In this document: positions 7,238 through 14,999 of the stretch, piece after piece | Numbering within the stretch: the stretch's first letter is position 1 | Layout: the number at the start of each line of letters is the position of its first letter | Source of the DNA: a virus | Reading direction: 5' to 3' (one strand) | Length of the DNA: 33,761 bases | Virus record (IMG/VR): IMGVR_UViG_3300017737_000039 | Coordinates: 1 to 33,761 of that record | The notes under the pieces: generated by a model | The model's input: the letters and a program-made list of their open reading frames with translations, nothing else | What the model was told of the DNA's origin: nothing | Databases searched by the model: none | Program-made: the position numbers and the translations under genes

Positions 7238-7783
7238 ATGGCAAGAACGAAATCACGAAAAGAACACTATGTAGATAATAAAAAGTTGTTTGAAGAAATG
7301 AAAAAATTCAAAGAGCTTTGTAAAGAAGCTGAGGAAACAGGTGATGAAAGACCACCCGTTTCACATTATATCGGTGAGTGTTTTTTAAAGATAGCAAATG
7401 GATTATCGTATAAACCAAACTTTGTAAATTATACTTACAAAGATGAAATGGTATCAGATGGTATTGAAAACTGTTTACAATATTTGTATAACTTTAACCC
7501 AGAGAAATCAAATAATCCTTTTGCATATTTCACACAAATAATTTATTATGCATTTATTAGACGAATACAAAAAGAAAAAAAACAAACTCATATCAAACAT
7601 AGAATAATTGAAAAGGAAGAATATAGAACGTATGAAACACTTCCTGGTGATACAAACTCTTACAACATACAAGGATTTGACCCTATGGTAATGTTACCAG
7701 ATACACCTGTATATAAAACAAAAGAAAAACATAAAGAAGATTATCCTCAAGGTTTAGAAAATTTTATGAAAGATAAAGAATGA
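7238..7783 (+). CDS. 55: Late-transcription sigma factor, T4 gp55-like
   Basis: Divergent sigma factor that directs host RNA polymerase to TATAAATA-type late promoters and contacts the sliding clamp gp45 (T4 knowledge). Key similarity to T4 gp55 is the sigma region 2 block: YKDEMVSDGIENCLQYLYNF, then N-P-F-A-Y-F-T-Q-I-I-Y-Y-A-F-I-R-R-I-Q-K-E-K-K (T4 SWKQEMIADGIEA...[23 protein letters not shown]). The C-terminus, D-Y-P-Q-G-L-E-N-F-M-K-D-K-E, is hydrophobic and acidic like a clamp-binding tail. I prefer ATG 7238 (MARTKSRKEHYVDNKKLFEE), which aligns with the T4 N-terminus, over an in-frame GTG at 7223. Length 181 against 185 in T4. Confidence 0.93.
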   Translation: MARTKSRKEHYVDNKKLFEEMKKFKELCKEAEETGDERPPVSHYIGECFLKIANGLSYKPNFVNYTYKDEMVSDGIENCLQYLYNFNPEKSNNPFAYFTQIIYYAFIRRIQKEKKQTHIKHRIIEKEEYRTYETLPGDTNSYNIQGFDPMVMLPDTPVYKTKEKHKEDYPQGLENFMKDKE

Positions 7784-8841
7784 AAGTAGCGATTATAACT
7801 GATACACACTTTGGCGCTAGAAATGATAATGAAAATTTTAATGATTATTTCTATCAGTTTTACGAAGGTGTATTTTTTCCTTATCTACAACAGAATAATA
7901 TTACAACGGTTTTACATTTGGGTGACCTTATGGATAGGCGTAAGTATGTTTCATTTAAAACTGCAAAAGATTTTAGAGAAAGATTTATATTACCTTTAAA
8001 ACATTTGAAAATTGATTTTCATTGTTTAGTTGGTAATCATGACATCTATTATAAAAATACAAATGATGTAAATTCATTACACGAACTGATTGGACAAAAC
8101 ACTTCAAAATTTCATATGTACTCTGAACCTACCGATGTTAATATTGGTGGATTAGATATTTTATTTTTGCCATGGATTAATCCACAAAACTATGTTTACT
8201 CTATGGGTATGATAGAAGAAACAAAAGCAAAAATATGTATGGGTCATTTAGAGATTAAAGGTTTTCAAATGCACAAAGGACAAGTAAGTGATACTGGTTA
8301 TGATAAATCAATCTTTCAAAAGTTTCATACAGTATTCTCTGGTCACTTCCACCACAAATCAGATGATGGGCAAATTTATTACTTAGGTAATCCATACGAG
8401 ATTTATTGGAATGATTGGAAAGATAAAAAAGGTTTTCATATATTTGATACAGAAACACTAGAACTAGAAAGAATTGTAAACCCATTTACATTACACGAAA
8501 AAATTTATTACGATGATACGCAAGAAGATTACGACAAACATGATGTATCAAAGTATTCTAAAAAATATGTAAAAGTAATAGTAGTAAACAAAAAGGACTT
8601 GTACAAGTTTGATATGTTTATGGATAGATTGTTAAAAGCAAATGCACATGAAGTTAAAATCGTAGAAGACTTTTCAGATGCAAGCGCTGATAATGTATCA
8701 GATGATATTGTTCAACATGCTGAAGATACAACACAATTACTAGACAAATATATCGATGAGTTAGACATTGATTTGAATAAAGATAGATTAAAATCTATCA
8801 TGCGAGGATTATATAATGAAGCTCAAGACTTGGAACTCTAA
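7780..8841 (+). CDS. 47: Recombination nuclease subunit gp47 (Mre11/SbcD-like)
   Basis: Manganese-dependent nuclease subunit of the gp46/gp47 complex that resects DNA ends for recombination-dependent replication. The calcineurin-like phosphoesterase motifs are complete: D-x-H (DTHFGARND, D8 and H10), G-D-x-x-D-R-R (HLGDLMDRRK), G-N-H-D (LVGNHDIYYK), G-H (MGHLEIKG), and G-H-x-H (SGHFHHKS). The 353 residues compare with 339 in T4. The ATG overlaps the gp55 stop (ATGA), indicating coupling. Its 3' end overlaps the MT-A70 methylase start by 26 nt. Confidence 0.96.
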   Translation: MKVAIITDTHFGARNDNENFNDYFYQFYEGVFFPYLQQNNITTVLHLGDLMDRRKYVSFKTAKDFRERFILPLKHLKIDFHCLVGNHDIYYKNTNDVNSLHELIGQNTSKFHMYSEPTDVNIGGLDILFLPWINPQNYVYSMGMIEETKAKICMGHLEIKGFQMHKGQVSDTGYDKSIFQKFHTVFSGHFHHKSDDGQIYYLGNPYEIYWNDWKDKKGFHIFDTETLELERIVNPFTLHEKIYYDDTQEDYDKHDVSKYSKKYVKVIVVNKKDLYKFDMFMDRLLKANAHEVKIVEDFSDASADNVSDDIVQHAEDTTQLLDKYIDELDIDLNKDRLKSIMRGLYNEAQDLEL

Positions 8842-9355
8842 GTATAAGGTAATATATGCAGACCCACCTTGGCACTTTCGTTCATACTCTAAGAAAGGTG
8901 AGGGACGTAACGCTACACAGCATTATGATTGCATGTCTATTTCTGATATTTGTAAGTTACCTGTTGGGGATTTGTCTGATGACAATTGTACTTTACTTAT
9001 GTGGGCAGTTGACCCTATGTTACCAGAAGCTTTGGAAGTTATTAAAGCGTGGGGATTCAAATACAAAACAGTAGGTTTTACTTGGGCGAAACAAAATAAA
9101 AATAATTTAGGTATGTTTACAGGATTAGGTTATTGGACAAGAGCAAACCCCGAAATGTGTTTACTTGCAACAAAAGGTAAACCAAAAAGAATTTCAAAAT
9201 CAGTTAAACAATTAGTAATCGATAAAAGACAAGAACATAGTAGAAAACCTGATATGATATATGATCGAATTGAACAATTACTAGACGGGCCATATGTTGA
9301 ACTCTTTGCAAGAAGAGAAAGAAAAGGTTGGGATAGTTGGGGTAATCAAATATGA
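8816..9355 (+). CDS. MT-A70 family N6-adenine methyltransferase
   Basis: Predicted SAM-dependent N6-adenine methylase of 179 residues, most likely acting on DNA. The catalytic motif D-P-P-W is at residues 16-19 (VIYADPPWHF). Further family features are the Y-x-x-M-S-x-x-D/E-I/L segment (HYDCMSISDICKLP), L-L-M-W-A-V-D, F-x-W-A-K, the substrate loop G-L-G-Y-W-T-R-A-N-P-E, and the closing H-S-R-K-P-x-x-x-Y-D-R-I-E...Y-V-E-L-F-A-R block, which is characteristic. It lies between gp47 and gp46, overlapping gp47 by 26 nt and the next gene by 4 nt. Methylation could protect phage DNA from host restriction or mark it; the recognition site cannot be read. Confidence 0.9.
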   Translation: MKLKTWNSKYKVIYADPPWHFRSYSKKGEGRNATQHYDCMSISDICKLPVGDLSDDNCTLLMWAVDPMLPEALEVIKAWGFKYKTVGFTWAKQNKNNLGMFTGLGYWTRANPEMCLLATKGKPKRISKSVKQLVIDKRQEHSRKPDMIYDRIEQLLDGPYVELFARRERKGWDSWGNQI

Positions 9356-9816
9356 TGAAAGATAATGTAAAAGATTTTTTTAGATGGGTAAAGGGAACTG
9401 AACTAGTTGAACTAGATGACATCGATGTATCGGAAGACCCAGTTAGACCTGAACTTACTTTAGGATTTAGAATTACACATGGTAGAAAAATATTTGGTTT
9501 AAAGTATGGTGAAGAAATAGAAGCAATCATTTGTGTAGCATTTACACCTGAAGTACCATACACGGTAAGAGAAATGGATTATATGTCAAGAACAGGTAAT
9601 GGTAACATTGCAGTTGCATATACAGTATGGTCTAGAAAAAGAGGTGCAGGCAAAGAGATTATTAAAAAACTTGGTGATTGGGCAAGGAAACATCATTGTG
9701 AAAGATTAGTAACTCTATCACCATTGACACCAATGGCAACACACTTTCATATTAGAAACGGAGCCAAACAAATTAAAGTAAGTGAGGACACACAAAATTT
9801 TGAGTATAAACTATGA
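9352..9816 (+). CDS. GNAT-like acetyltransferase-fold protein
   Basis: A 154-residue protein with a likely GNAT fold. Residues 86-105 hold a strand (IAVAYTVWS) followed by R-x-x-G-x-G (R95, G98, G100), the acetyl-CoA pyrophosphate-binding pattern, and an amphipathic helix. Later, L-V-T-L-S-P-L-T-P-M-A-x-x-F-H-x-R-N-G-A resembles GNAT motif B (aromatic residue, then N-G-A-K). The first 75 residues are less typical. The substrate is unknown. It overlaps the methylase before it (ATGATGA) and the gp46 gene after it (ATGA), so it is embedded in the 47-46 unit. As I recall, comparable small genes occur at this position in cyanomyophages. Confidence 0.65.
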   Translation: MMKDNVKDFFRWVKGTELVELDDIDVSEDPVRPELTLGFRITHGRKIFGLKYGEEIEAIICVAFTPEVPYTVREMDYMSRTGNGNIAVAYTVWSRKRGAGKEIIKKLGDWARKHHCERLVTLSPLTPMATHFHIRNGAKQIKVSEDTQNFEYKL

Positions 9817-11519
9817 TACACTTTAAATCTATAAAATGGAAAAACTTTTTAAGTACTGGTAATAACTTTACAAACATCATACTAGATAGACAAAAATCTA
9901 CATTGATTGTTGGTGACAATGGTAGTGGTAAATCTACTATCCTTGATGCGTTATGTTTTGCATTATTTGGTAAACCATTTAGAGTTATTTCTAAATCACA
10001 ATTAGTTAACACAATTAATAATTCAGATTGCATTGTTGAAATAGAATTTAGAATTGGTACTAAAGAGTGGCGTATTCTTAGAGGTATCAAACCTAATAAG
10101 TTTGAAATCTATTGTGATGGTATCATGATAAATCAAGAAGCAAACTCTAGAGACTATCAAAAGTTTTTAGAACAACAAGTATTAAAATTAAATTATCGTT
10201 CATTTACTCAAGTTGTTATTCTTGGTAATGCATCATTCGTACCATTCATGCAGTTAAAGTCTGTACATAGAAGAGAAGTTGTTGAAGAGATTTTAGATAT
10301 TAAAATATTCTCTTTAATGAATATGTTGTTAAAACTTAAATTAAAAGACTTAACAGATGAAGCAAAAGATTTAGATTATCAGTTTAATATTGCAGTTGAA
10401 AAAATTGCATTACAAGAAAACTATATTAAAGATATTAAGGAAGATAAAAATTCTTTAATTGAAGATAAGAATGAAACACTTCATTTAAACAATATTGCTA
10501 TTAAAGAAAGAACAGATGATAGTACGACACTTGAAGAAGAAATCATACAATTAAAAACACAAATACAAGATAAAAATAGAATTGATAACAAACTTAAAAA
10601 ACTTAGGGATGTTAGAGCAACATTAACAGAAAAACATAAACAACTTACAAGAGAATTAAAATTCTTTATGGAAAAGGATAACTGTCCTACATGCCATCAA
10701 GATATAGATTCACAACACAAAGAACATATGGTTGTTGAAAGAAATAATAAAGTAAATGAAATATCTGATGGTGCAGTTAAATTAAAGTCTGAACTTGAAA
10801 AGATAAAAAATCAAGCAAGTGAAGTTGATAAAGCATTAACGGATATTCAATCTAAAGAAGCAAAAAGAGCTGGATTGTTATCATCTATATTAGAACTAGA
10901 AAAATATAATAATAAACTAAACAAAGATATTGAAAAGTTTAAAGAGGGTAAAGTTTCTCAAAAAGATGAAGATAAACTTCAACAAATGAAAGATCAATGT
11001 AAAGGAGTTGAAGCAAAAAGATCAGAGACAAAAGAAGAAATGGTTTATGTTAATACTGCTAGAGAAATGTTAAATGATACAGGTATCAAAACTAAAATTA
11101 TTAAACAGTATCTACCAATTATGAATCAACTGATTAATAAGTATTTAATGTCAATGGACTTCTATGTAAACTTTCAATTAGATGAAAACTTTAATGAAAC
11201 AATTAAGTCTAGATTTAGAGACACGTTTAATTATGCATCTTTTAGTGAAGGTGAAAAAATGAGAATTGACTTAGCATTATTATTTACATGGAGAGCAATT
11301 GCTAAAATGAAAAATAGTACTAATACAAATATTTTAATTCTAGATGAAATTTTTGATAGTAGTTTAGATATGACAGGAACAGATGAGTTTTTAAGAATTT
11401 TAGATACGTTAGAAGGTGAGAATACTTTTGTTATATCACACAAAGGCGATCAACTAGCAGACAAATTTAGAAACAGTATTAGATTTGAAAAGACACAAAA
11501 CTTTAGTAGGATAATGTAA
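9813..11519 (+). CDS. 46: Recombination ATPase gp46 (Rad50/SbcC-like)
   Basis: SMC-type ATPase partner of gp47, needed for DNA end processing. Order along its 568 residues (T4 560): Walker A G-D-N-G-S-G-K-S-T (34-42), a long coiled coil from about 170, a zinc hook C-P-T-C at 291-294, a returning coiled coil, the ABC signature F-S-E-G-E-K-M-R-I-D (about 473-485), Walker B I-L-I-L-D-E-I-F-D, and a final switch His in V-I-S-H-K. Nothing essential is missing. The ATG overlaps the stop of the GNAT-like gene. The accessory island begins at its stop codon (TAATG). Confidence 0.96.
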   Translation: MIHFKSIKWKNFLSTGNNFTNIILDRQKSTLIVGDNGSGKSTILDALCFALFGKPFRVISKSQLVNTINNSDCIVEIEFRIGTKEWRILRGIKPNKFEIYCDGIMINQEANSRDYQKFLEQQVLKLNYRSFTQVVILGNASFVPFMQLKSVHRREVVEEILDIKIFSLMNMLLKLKLKDLTDEAKDLDYQFNIAVEKIALQENYIKDIKEDKNSLIEDKNETLHLNNIAIKERTDDSTTLEEEIIQLKTQIQDKNRIDNKLKKLRDVRATLTEKHKQLTRELKFFMEKDNCPTCHQDIDSQHKEHMVVERNNKVNEISDGAVKLKSELEKIKNQASEVDKALTDIQSKEAKRAGLLSSILELEKYNNKLNKDIEKFKEGKVSQKDEDKLQQMKDQCKGVEAKRSETKEEMVYVNTAREMLNDTGIKTKIIKQYLPIMNQLINKYLMSMDFYVNFQLDENFNETIKSRFRDTFNYASFSEGEKMRIDLALLFTWRAIAKMKNSTNTNILILDEIFDSSLDMTGTDEFLRILDTLEGENTFVISHKGDQLADKFRNSIRFEKTQNFSRIM

Positions 11520-11635
11520 TGACATTATATAAATTAAAACTTTATCTTAGATTGTATTGGTCAACATTTTTATCTTACTTTAAAAAGAAAGAAGAGAAAG
11601 ATATTTACATTTATGAAAACGAAAAAGATGAATAA
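11519..11635 (+). CDS. 38-residue mini-ORF A, amphipathic head and acidic tail
   Basis: ATG at 11519 shares its A with the gp46 stop codon (TAATG). The product has an aromatic and basic N-terminal half (KLKLYLRLYWSTFLSYFKKK) and an acidic tail (DIYIYENEKDE). A second mini-ORF at 12349-12468 has the same plan and a similar tail (ESFIYEDED). Both tails overlap, in another frame, the MKTK start of the following enzyme. The repeated architecture argues that these are real, related small proteins. The N-terminal helix could lie along or in a membrane. No function is recognised. Confidence 0.55.
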   Translation: MTLYKLKLYLRLYWSTFLSYFKKKEEKDIYIYENEKDE

Positions 11636-12371
11636 GATTATTGTTGGTGGATGTTCTTGGACAGAAAAAGACTATCCTAAATCTGCTAGACCAAAACCAT
11701 TAGATTTTAAAATGTGGGGAGAGCTTATAGGCGAGAAACTTAATTGTGAAGTTATTAATGTTGCCAAAGGTGGATATGGTAATAAAGCAATATATCATCA
11801 AACATTAAAAGCAATAATGAATAATAAGGTAGATCATGTATTTGTTATGTGGTCTGAATGGACAAGGCAAGATTTTTTACTTGATACTTCAAACGATTAT
11901 GTAAGCACACCTACTTGGAATAATGATAAAAAAGCAACAGTATCAAATGAAGTAATTGAAAAATGGTATGATGATAGTTTTAATAAAAATTTTCCTATAA
12001 AAAATGATAAAGAATTTGTAACAACAATTCCTAGTATGAAACAACTTATAGACACAAATATAAATTACATATATTCTTTAGAAGTCATATGTGAAAAATT
12101 AAATATTAAATATACTACTTGTCAAGCAATAGATACTCGTATCTTACCAAGTCTTATAATTAAACATCCACATTTAGAACACATAAAAAATTTTCATGGA
12201 TGGCCACCAACTAAAGATTTAGGTGGAGTTACTATGGTAGATTTACTCAAAGAGGAATATGGTAGAGATTTTAGAATTAGTGATGTGGACGCTCACCCAA
12301 ATGAAATGGGACAAAAATTTATAGCAAATAAAATTATGGAGTATGCAAATGAAAAAATTAAGACTAATTAA
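11613..12371 (+). CDS. SGNH/GDSL-like hydrolase, copy 1
   Basis: Predicted serine hydrolase of the SGNH type, 252 residues. The block I nucleophile is in G-G-C-S-W-T (S15). A conserved Gly/Asn region follows (VAKGGYGNK, N56), then W-S-E-W-T-R-Q-D. The C-terminal D-A-H-P-N (D226, H228) matches the D-x-x-H catalytic block closely, though with one residue between Asp and His. Such enzymes remove acyl groups from sugars or lipids. It is a clear paralogue of the protein at 14978-15811; both also share D-F-K-M-W near the start and L-G-G-x-T-x-x-D-L-L near the end. An alternative start is ATG 11628 (MNKIIVGG), which matches the paralogue better. Its start overlaps mini-ORF A and its end overlaps mini-ORF B. 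Confidence 0.75.
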   Translation: MKTKKMNKIIVGGCSWTEKDYPKSARPKPLDFKMWGELIGEKLNCEVINVAKGGYGNKAIYHQTLKAIMNNKVDHVFVMWSEWTRQDFLLDTSNDYVSTPTWNNDKKATVSNEVIEKWYDDSFNKNFPIKNDKEFVTTIPSMKQLIDTNINYIYSLEVICEKLNIKYTTCQAIDTRILPSLIIKHPHLEHIKNFHGWPPTKDLGGVTMVDLLKEEYGRDFRISDVDAHPNEMGQKFIANKIMEYANEKIKTN

Positions 12372-12468
12372 GTTATATTTTTATTTTTACTTTAATAGAA
12401 TTAAAGATATTTTTTGTAAACCAAAAAAAGAAAAGTCTGAAAGTTTTATCTATGAAGACGAAGATTAA
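12349..12468 (+). CDS. 39-residue mini-ORF B, related to mini-ORF A
   Basis: ATG at 12349 lies inside the end of the first SGNH gene and the frame runs to TAA at 12468, bridging to the carbamoyltransferase. The product begins basic/hydrophobic (MKKLRLIKLYFYFYFNRI), passes through a Lys-rich stretch, and ends E-S-F-I-Y-E-D-E-D. It shares the plan and the (F/Y)-I-Y-E-(N/D)-E tail of mini-ORF A at 11519. It overlaps the next gene by 17 nt in another frame. Without this ORF there would be an 80-nt gap in an otherwise gapless cluster, which supports it being coding. Confidence 0.55.
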   Translation: MKKLRLIKLYFYFYFNRIKDIFCKPKKEKSESFIYEDED

Positions 12469-13786
12469 TGTAGGTATCTCTGAGGGATTTCATGATGCGG
12501 CTCTAACTATTTTAGACGGACAAGATATTAAATATGCATCGCATAGTGAAAGATACTCTAGAGTAAAAAATGATAAGTGGATTCATAAAGATCAATTAGT
12601 TGATGGTGATAGCATTTCTTTCTATGAGAAACCATTTCTAAAAAATACTAGAAGATTATTTGCAGGTCAAAAGTGGACAACCCCAAAAAGAAAATATGAT
12701 AATTACTTTGGGCATCATGAAACACATGCGGCCGCAGGTTATTATACTTCACCATTTGATGAATGTAATGTAATTGTTATTGATGCAATTGGCGAGTGGG
12801 ATACTGTATCTATTTGGAAGTGTAAAAACAATCAAATGAAAAAGATTAAATCATGGAAGTATCCATATTCACTTGGTCTATTATATTCTGCGATTACACA
12901 AAGATTAGGATATAAACCAAATGAAGAAGAATATATTGTTATGGGAATGGCTGCATTTGGCGAACCCATATATGATTTAGAATATTTGTTATACGAAAAC
13001 AATCATAAAGGTGTAGGAAGATTACTTCCAACAGCACACCCTAGAGATTTAGCAGCTAGTGTACAAAACTTATATGAAGTAAAACTATTAGAACTTTTAA
13101 AATATTGTGAATACACCAATCTTGTTCTTATGGGTGGATGTGCTTTAAACTGCGTTGCAAATAGTAGAATACCAGATAGATTTAATATTTGGATTATGCC
13201 ATCACCAGGTGATGCAGGTTCTAGTCTTGGTGCAGCTGCATTAGTAGAAAAGAAAAAATTAAATTGGCAAGACCCATATCTAGGTTATGATATTAATCAA
13301 TCTGTTAATCCTAAAGAAGTTGTTTATCATTTATTAAAATTTAGTTATTGTGGTATTGCAAATGGTAAAGCAGAGTTTGGCCCAAGATCATTGGGTAATA
13401 GATCGCTCATAGCAGACCCTAGAGAGGACATAAAGGATACAGTGAATAGTATTAAACATAGACAAAAGTTTAGACCTTTTGCGCCTGCTATTCTAGAAGA
13501 ATATTTTGATGATTACTTTGTTGGTAGAAAAAATAGATACATGCAGTTTGTATGTAAAGCAAAACATGATCTAAAATCTGTTACACATGTTGACGGAACT
13601 GCGAGAGTACAAGTAGTAGAAAAAAATTGTAAATCAGTTATTAGACCTATCTTAGAAGAATGGTATGATAAAACAGGATGCCCTATGTTATTAAATACTA
13701 GTTTAAATATAAAAGGACAACCAATCGTTAATACATGGGAAGACGCATTAGAATTTGAAAGCAGGTATAATGTCAAAGTATTCTAA
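12452..13786 (+). CDS. NodU/TobZ-family carbamoyltransferase
   Basis: Predicted O-carbamoyltransferase that makes carbamoyl-adenylate from carbamoyl phosphate and ATP and moves the carbamoyl group to a hydroxyl, usually of a sugar (family knowledge). Along its 444 residues: the N-terminal H-D-A-A (14-17), a metal-binding H-H-E-T-H-A-A (88-94), V-I-D-A-I-G-E-W (108-116), M-G-M-A-A-F-G (164-170), G-G-C-A-L-N-C-V-A-N (228-237), G-D-A-G-S-S-L-G-A-A (253-262), and the YrdC-like ATP domain with F-G-P-R-S-L-G-N-R-S (309-318), K-x-R-x-x-F-R-P-F-A-P and N-T-S-L-N-I-K-G-x-P-I-V. It is about 100 residues shorter than TobZ, mainly in the N-terminal half and at the extreme C-terminus, but all main motifs are present. 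The acceptor is unknown. It sits between an SGNH hydrolase and an amidinotransferase. Confidence 0.9.
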   Translation: MKTKINVGISEGFHDAALTILDGQDIKYASHSERYSRVKNDKWIHKDQLVDGDSISFYEKPFLKNTRRLFAGQKWTTPKRKYDNYFGHHETHAAAGYYTSPFDECNVIVIDAIGEWDTVSIWKCKNNQMKKIKSWKYPYSLGLLYSAITQRLGYKPNEEEYIVMGMAAFGEPIYDLEYLLYENNHKGVGRLLPTAHPRDLAASVQNLYEVKLLELLKYCEYTNLVLMGGCALNCVANSRIPDRFNIWIMPSPGDAGSSLGAAALVEKKKLNWQDPYLGYDINQSVNPKEVVYHLLKFSYCGIANGKAEFGPRSLGNRSLIADPREDIKDTVNSIKHRQKFRPFAPAILEEYFDDYFVGRKNRYMQFVCKAKHDLKSVTHVDGTARVQVVEKNCKSVIRPILEEWYDKTGCPMLLNTSLNIKGQPIVNTWEDALEFESRYNVKVF

Positions 13787-14999
13787 TATTAATAGTTGGA
13801 CACATTTCGACTCATTGAAACAAGTGGTGTTAGGTAATGTATATGAACCTAAGTTTTTTGATGATCTACCAGATGATAGTATAAGACAAAGTATTCAAAA
13901 AGTATTGCGTGAAACTATCGAAGATTTAAATCTCATTAAACATACGTTAGAAGATTTTGGTATTGAAGTAATACAGATAGATTCTAACTTTACTCAAGAC
14001 GGACATAGATTACCATATAAAACTTTTAGTGAATGGAAAGAAGATAATCCAACAGGTTCTTTACCAAAACCTATGATTAATCCTAGAGATAATTATGTAA
14101 CACTTGGTAATGAAATTGTTTGTACGATAGGACACTCATCAACAAAAGATCATCCTTTGTATATGTTTGATAATGTCAATATAGAATTATGTAAACAATT
14201 TAATCCTAACAAACTAGGTCCATTTATACCTACACTTGAAGGTCAGTTTGATATTGGTGTTCCTAAAACTTGGAATCCGTCTTGGGATGACCCAAAGTAT
14301 TTTAAAGTAAATAGTAAAAATAATCCAAAAGATTTTAGTAAGTATGTATGGCAAACTTGGCAACAGGCAGCTTCAACAATAACAAGACTTGGAAATATGC
14401 TTATCGTTGATGAAGTTGATAGAATGGGTTTCTATGATTGGTATAAAGAAATTAGACCTAACAATAAATTTACAAAAAATACAATTGCGATTGGTGGACA
14501 CAATGATGGTAGTATGTGTTTGGTTAGACCTGGTTTAATTATAGGGTCGCCATGGATGAAACAAGATTTCTTTAATGATACTTTTCCTAATTGGGACTGT
14601 TTGATTATTGAAGACCCTAAAGACTCTGTTAAACTATCAACTTCAATTAAAAGAGATTCTAGTGGGGTGTATGGTAGAAAACAACAAAAAATTGATAGGA
14701 TGAAATGGATTATAAAAGATAAAATGCAAGATCATAAATTTGTTACATTTGTAGATCAATGGTTATATGATTGGGTTGGAATGCAAGATGAAACATTTTT
14801 TGAAGTTAACATGTTAAGTTTAGATGAAAGAAATATATTCTCACTAAACTATCAAAAAGAAATACATGATAAATTAAATTCAATCGGTGTTAGACCAATA
14901 TATATGCCATTTAGACACAAAAGGTTTTGGGATAGTGGTTTACATTGTTTAACGTTAGATACATATAGAGAAGGCACATGTCGAGAAATAAAATTATAG
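13770..14999 (+). CDS. Amidinotransferase (glycine/inosamine amidinotransferase-like)
   Basis: Predicted amidinotransferase of the guanidino-group-modifying superfamily, transferring an amidino group from arginine to an amine. The 409 residues (human AGAT 423) include the N-terminal F-D-S-L-K-Q-V-V-L-G-N (13-23), N-P-R-D-N (104-108), D-E-V-D-R (214-218), the catalytic pair in G-G-H-N-D-G (H244, D246), and the nucleophile region S-G-L-H-C-L-T-L-D (H392, C393). These correspond in order to the Asp, His and Cys residues of the AGAT family. The start is ATG 13770, with GCAGG just before it, overlapping the carbamoyltransferase end by 17 nt. Its end overlaps the second SGNH gene by 22 nt. The product could be an arginine-deiminase-like hydrolase instead, but length and motif context favour transfer. 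Confidence 0.82.
   Translation: MSKYSNINSWTHFDSLKQVVLGNVYEPKFFDDLPDDSIRQSIQKVLRETIEDLNLIKHTLEDFGIEVIQIDSNFTQDGHRLPYKTFSEWKEDNPTGSLPKPMINPRDNYVTLGNEIVCTIGHSSTKDHPLYMFDNVNIELCKQFNPNKLGPFIPTLEGQFDIGVPKTWNPSWDDPKYFKVNSKNNPKDFSKYVWQTWQQAASTITRLGNMLIVDEVDRMGFYDWYKEIRPNNKFTKNTIAIGGHNDGSMCLVRPGLIIGSPWMKQDFFNDTFPNWDCLIIEDPKDSVKLSTSIKRDSSGVYGRKQQKIDRMKWIIKDKMQDHKFVTFVDQWLYDWVGMQDETFFEVNMLSLDERNIFSLNYQKEIHDKLNSIGVRPIYMPFRHKRFWDSGLHCLTLDTYREGTCREIKL

Noticed and set aside
9204-9563. Open frame of 119 codons on the - strand across the methylase/GNAT junction
   Set aside because: It runs antisense through two supported coding genes and has no motif; AT-rich genes often leave such frames open.
12452-13786. 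Carbamoyltransferase suspected to be a truncated pseudogene because it is about 100 residues short
   Set aside because: All metal, ATP and C-terminal motifs are present in one frame with no frameshift; the missing parts are N-terminal loops and a few C-terminal residues.
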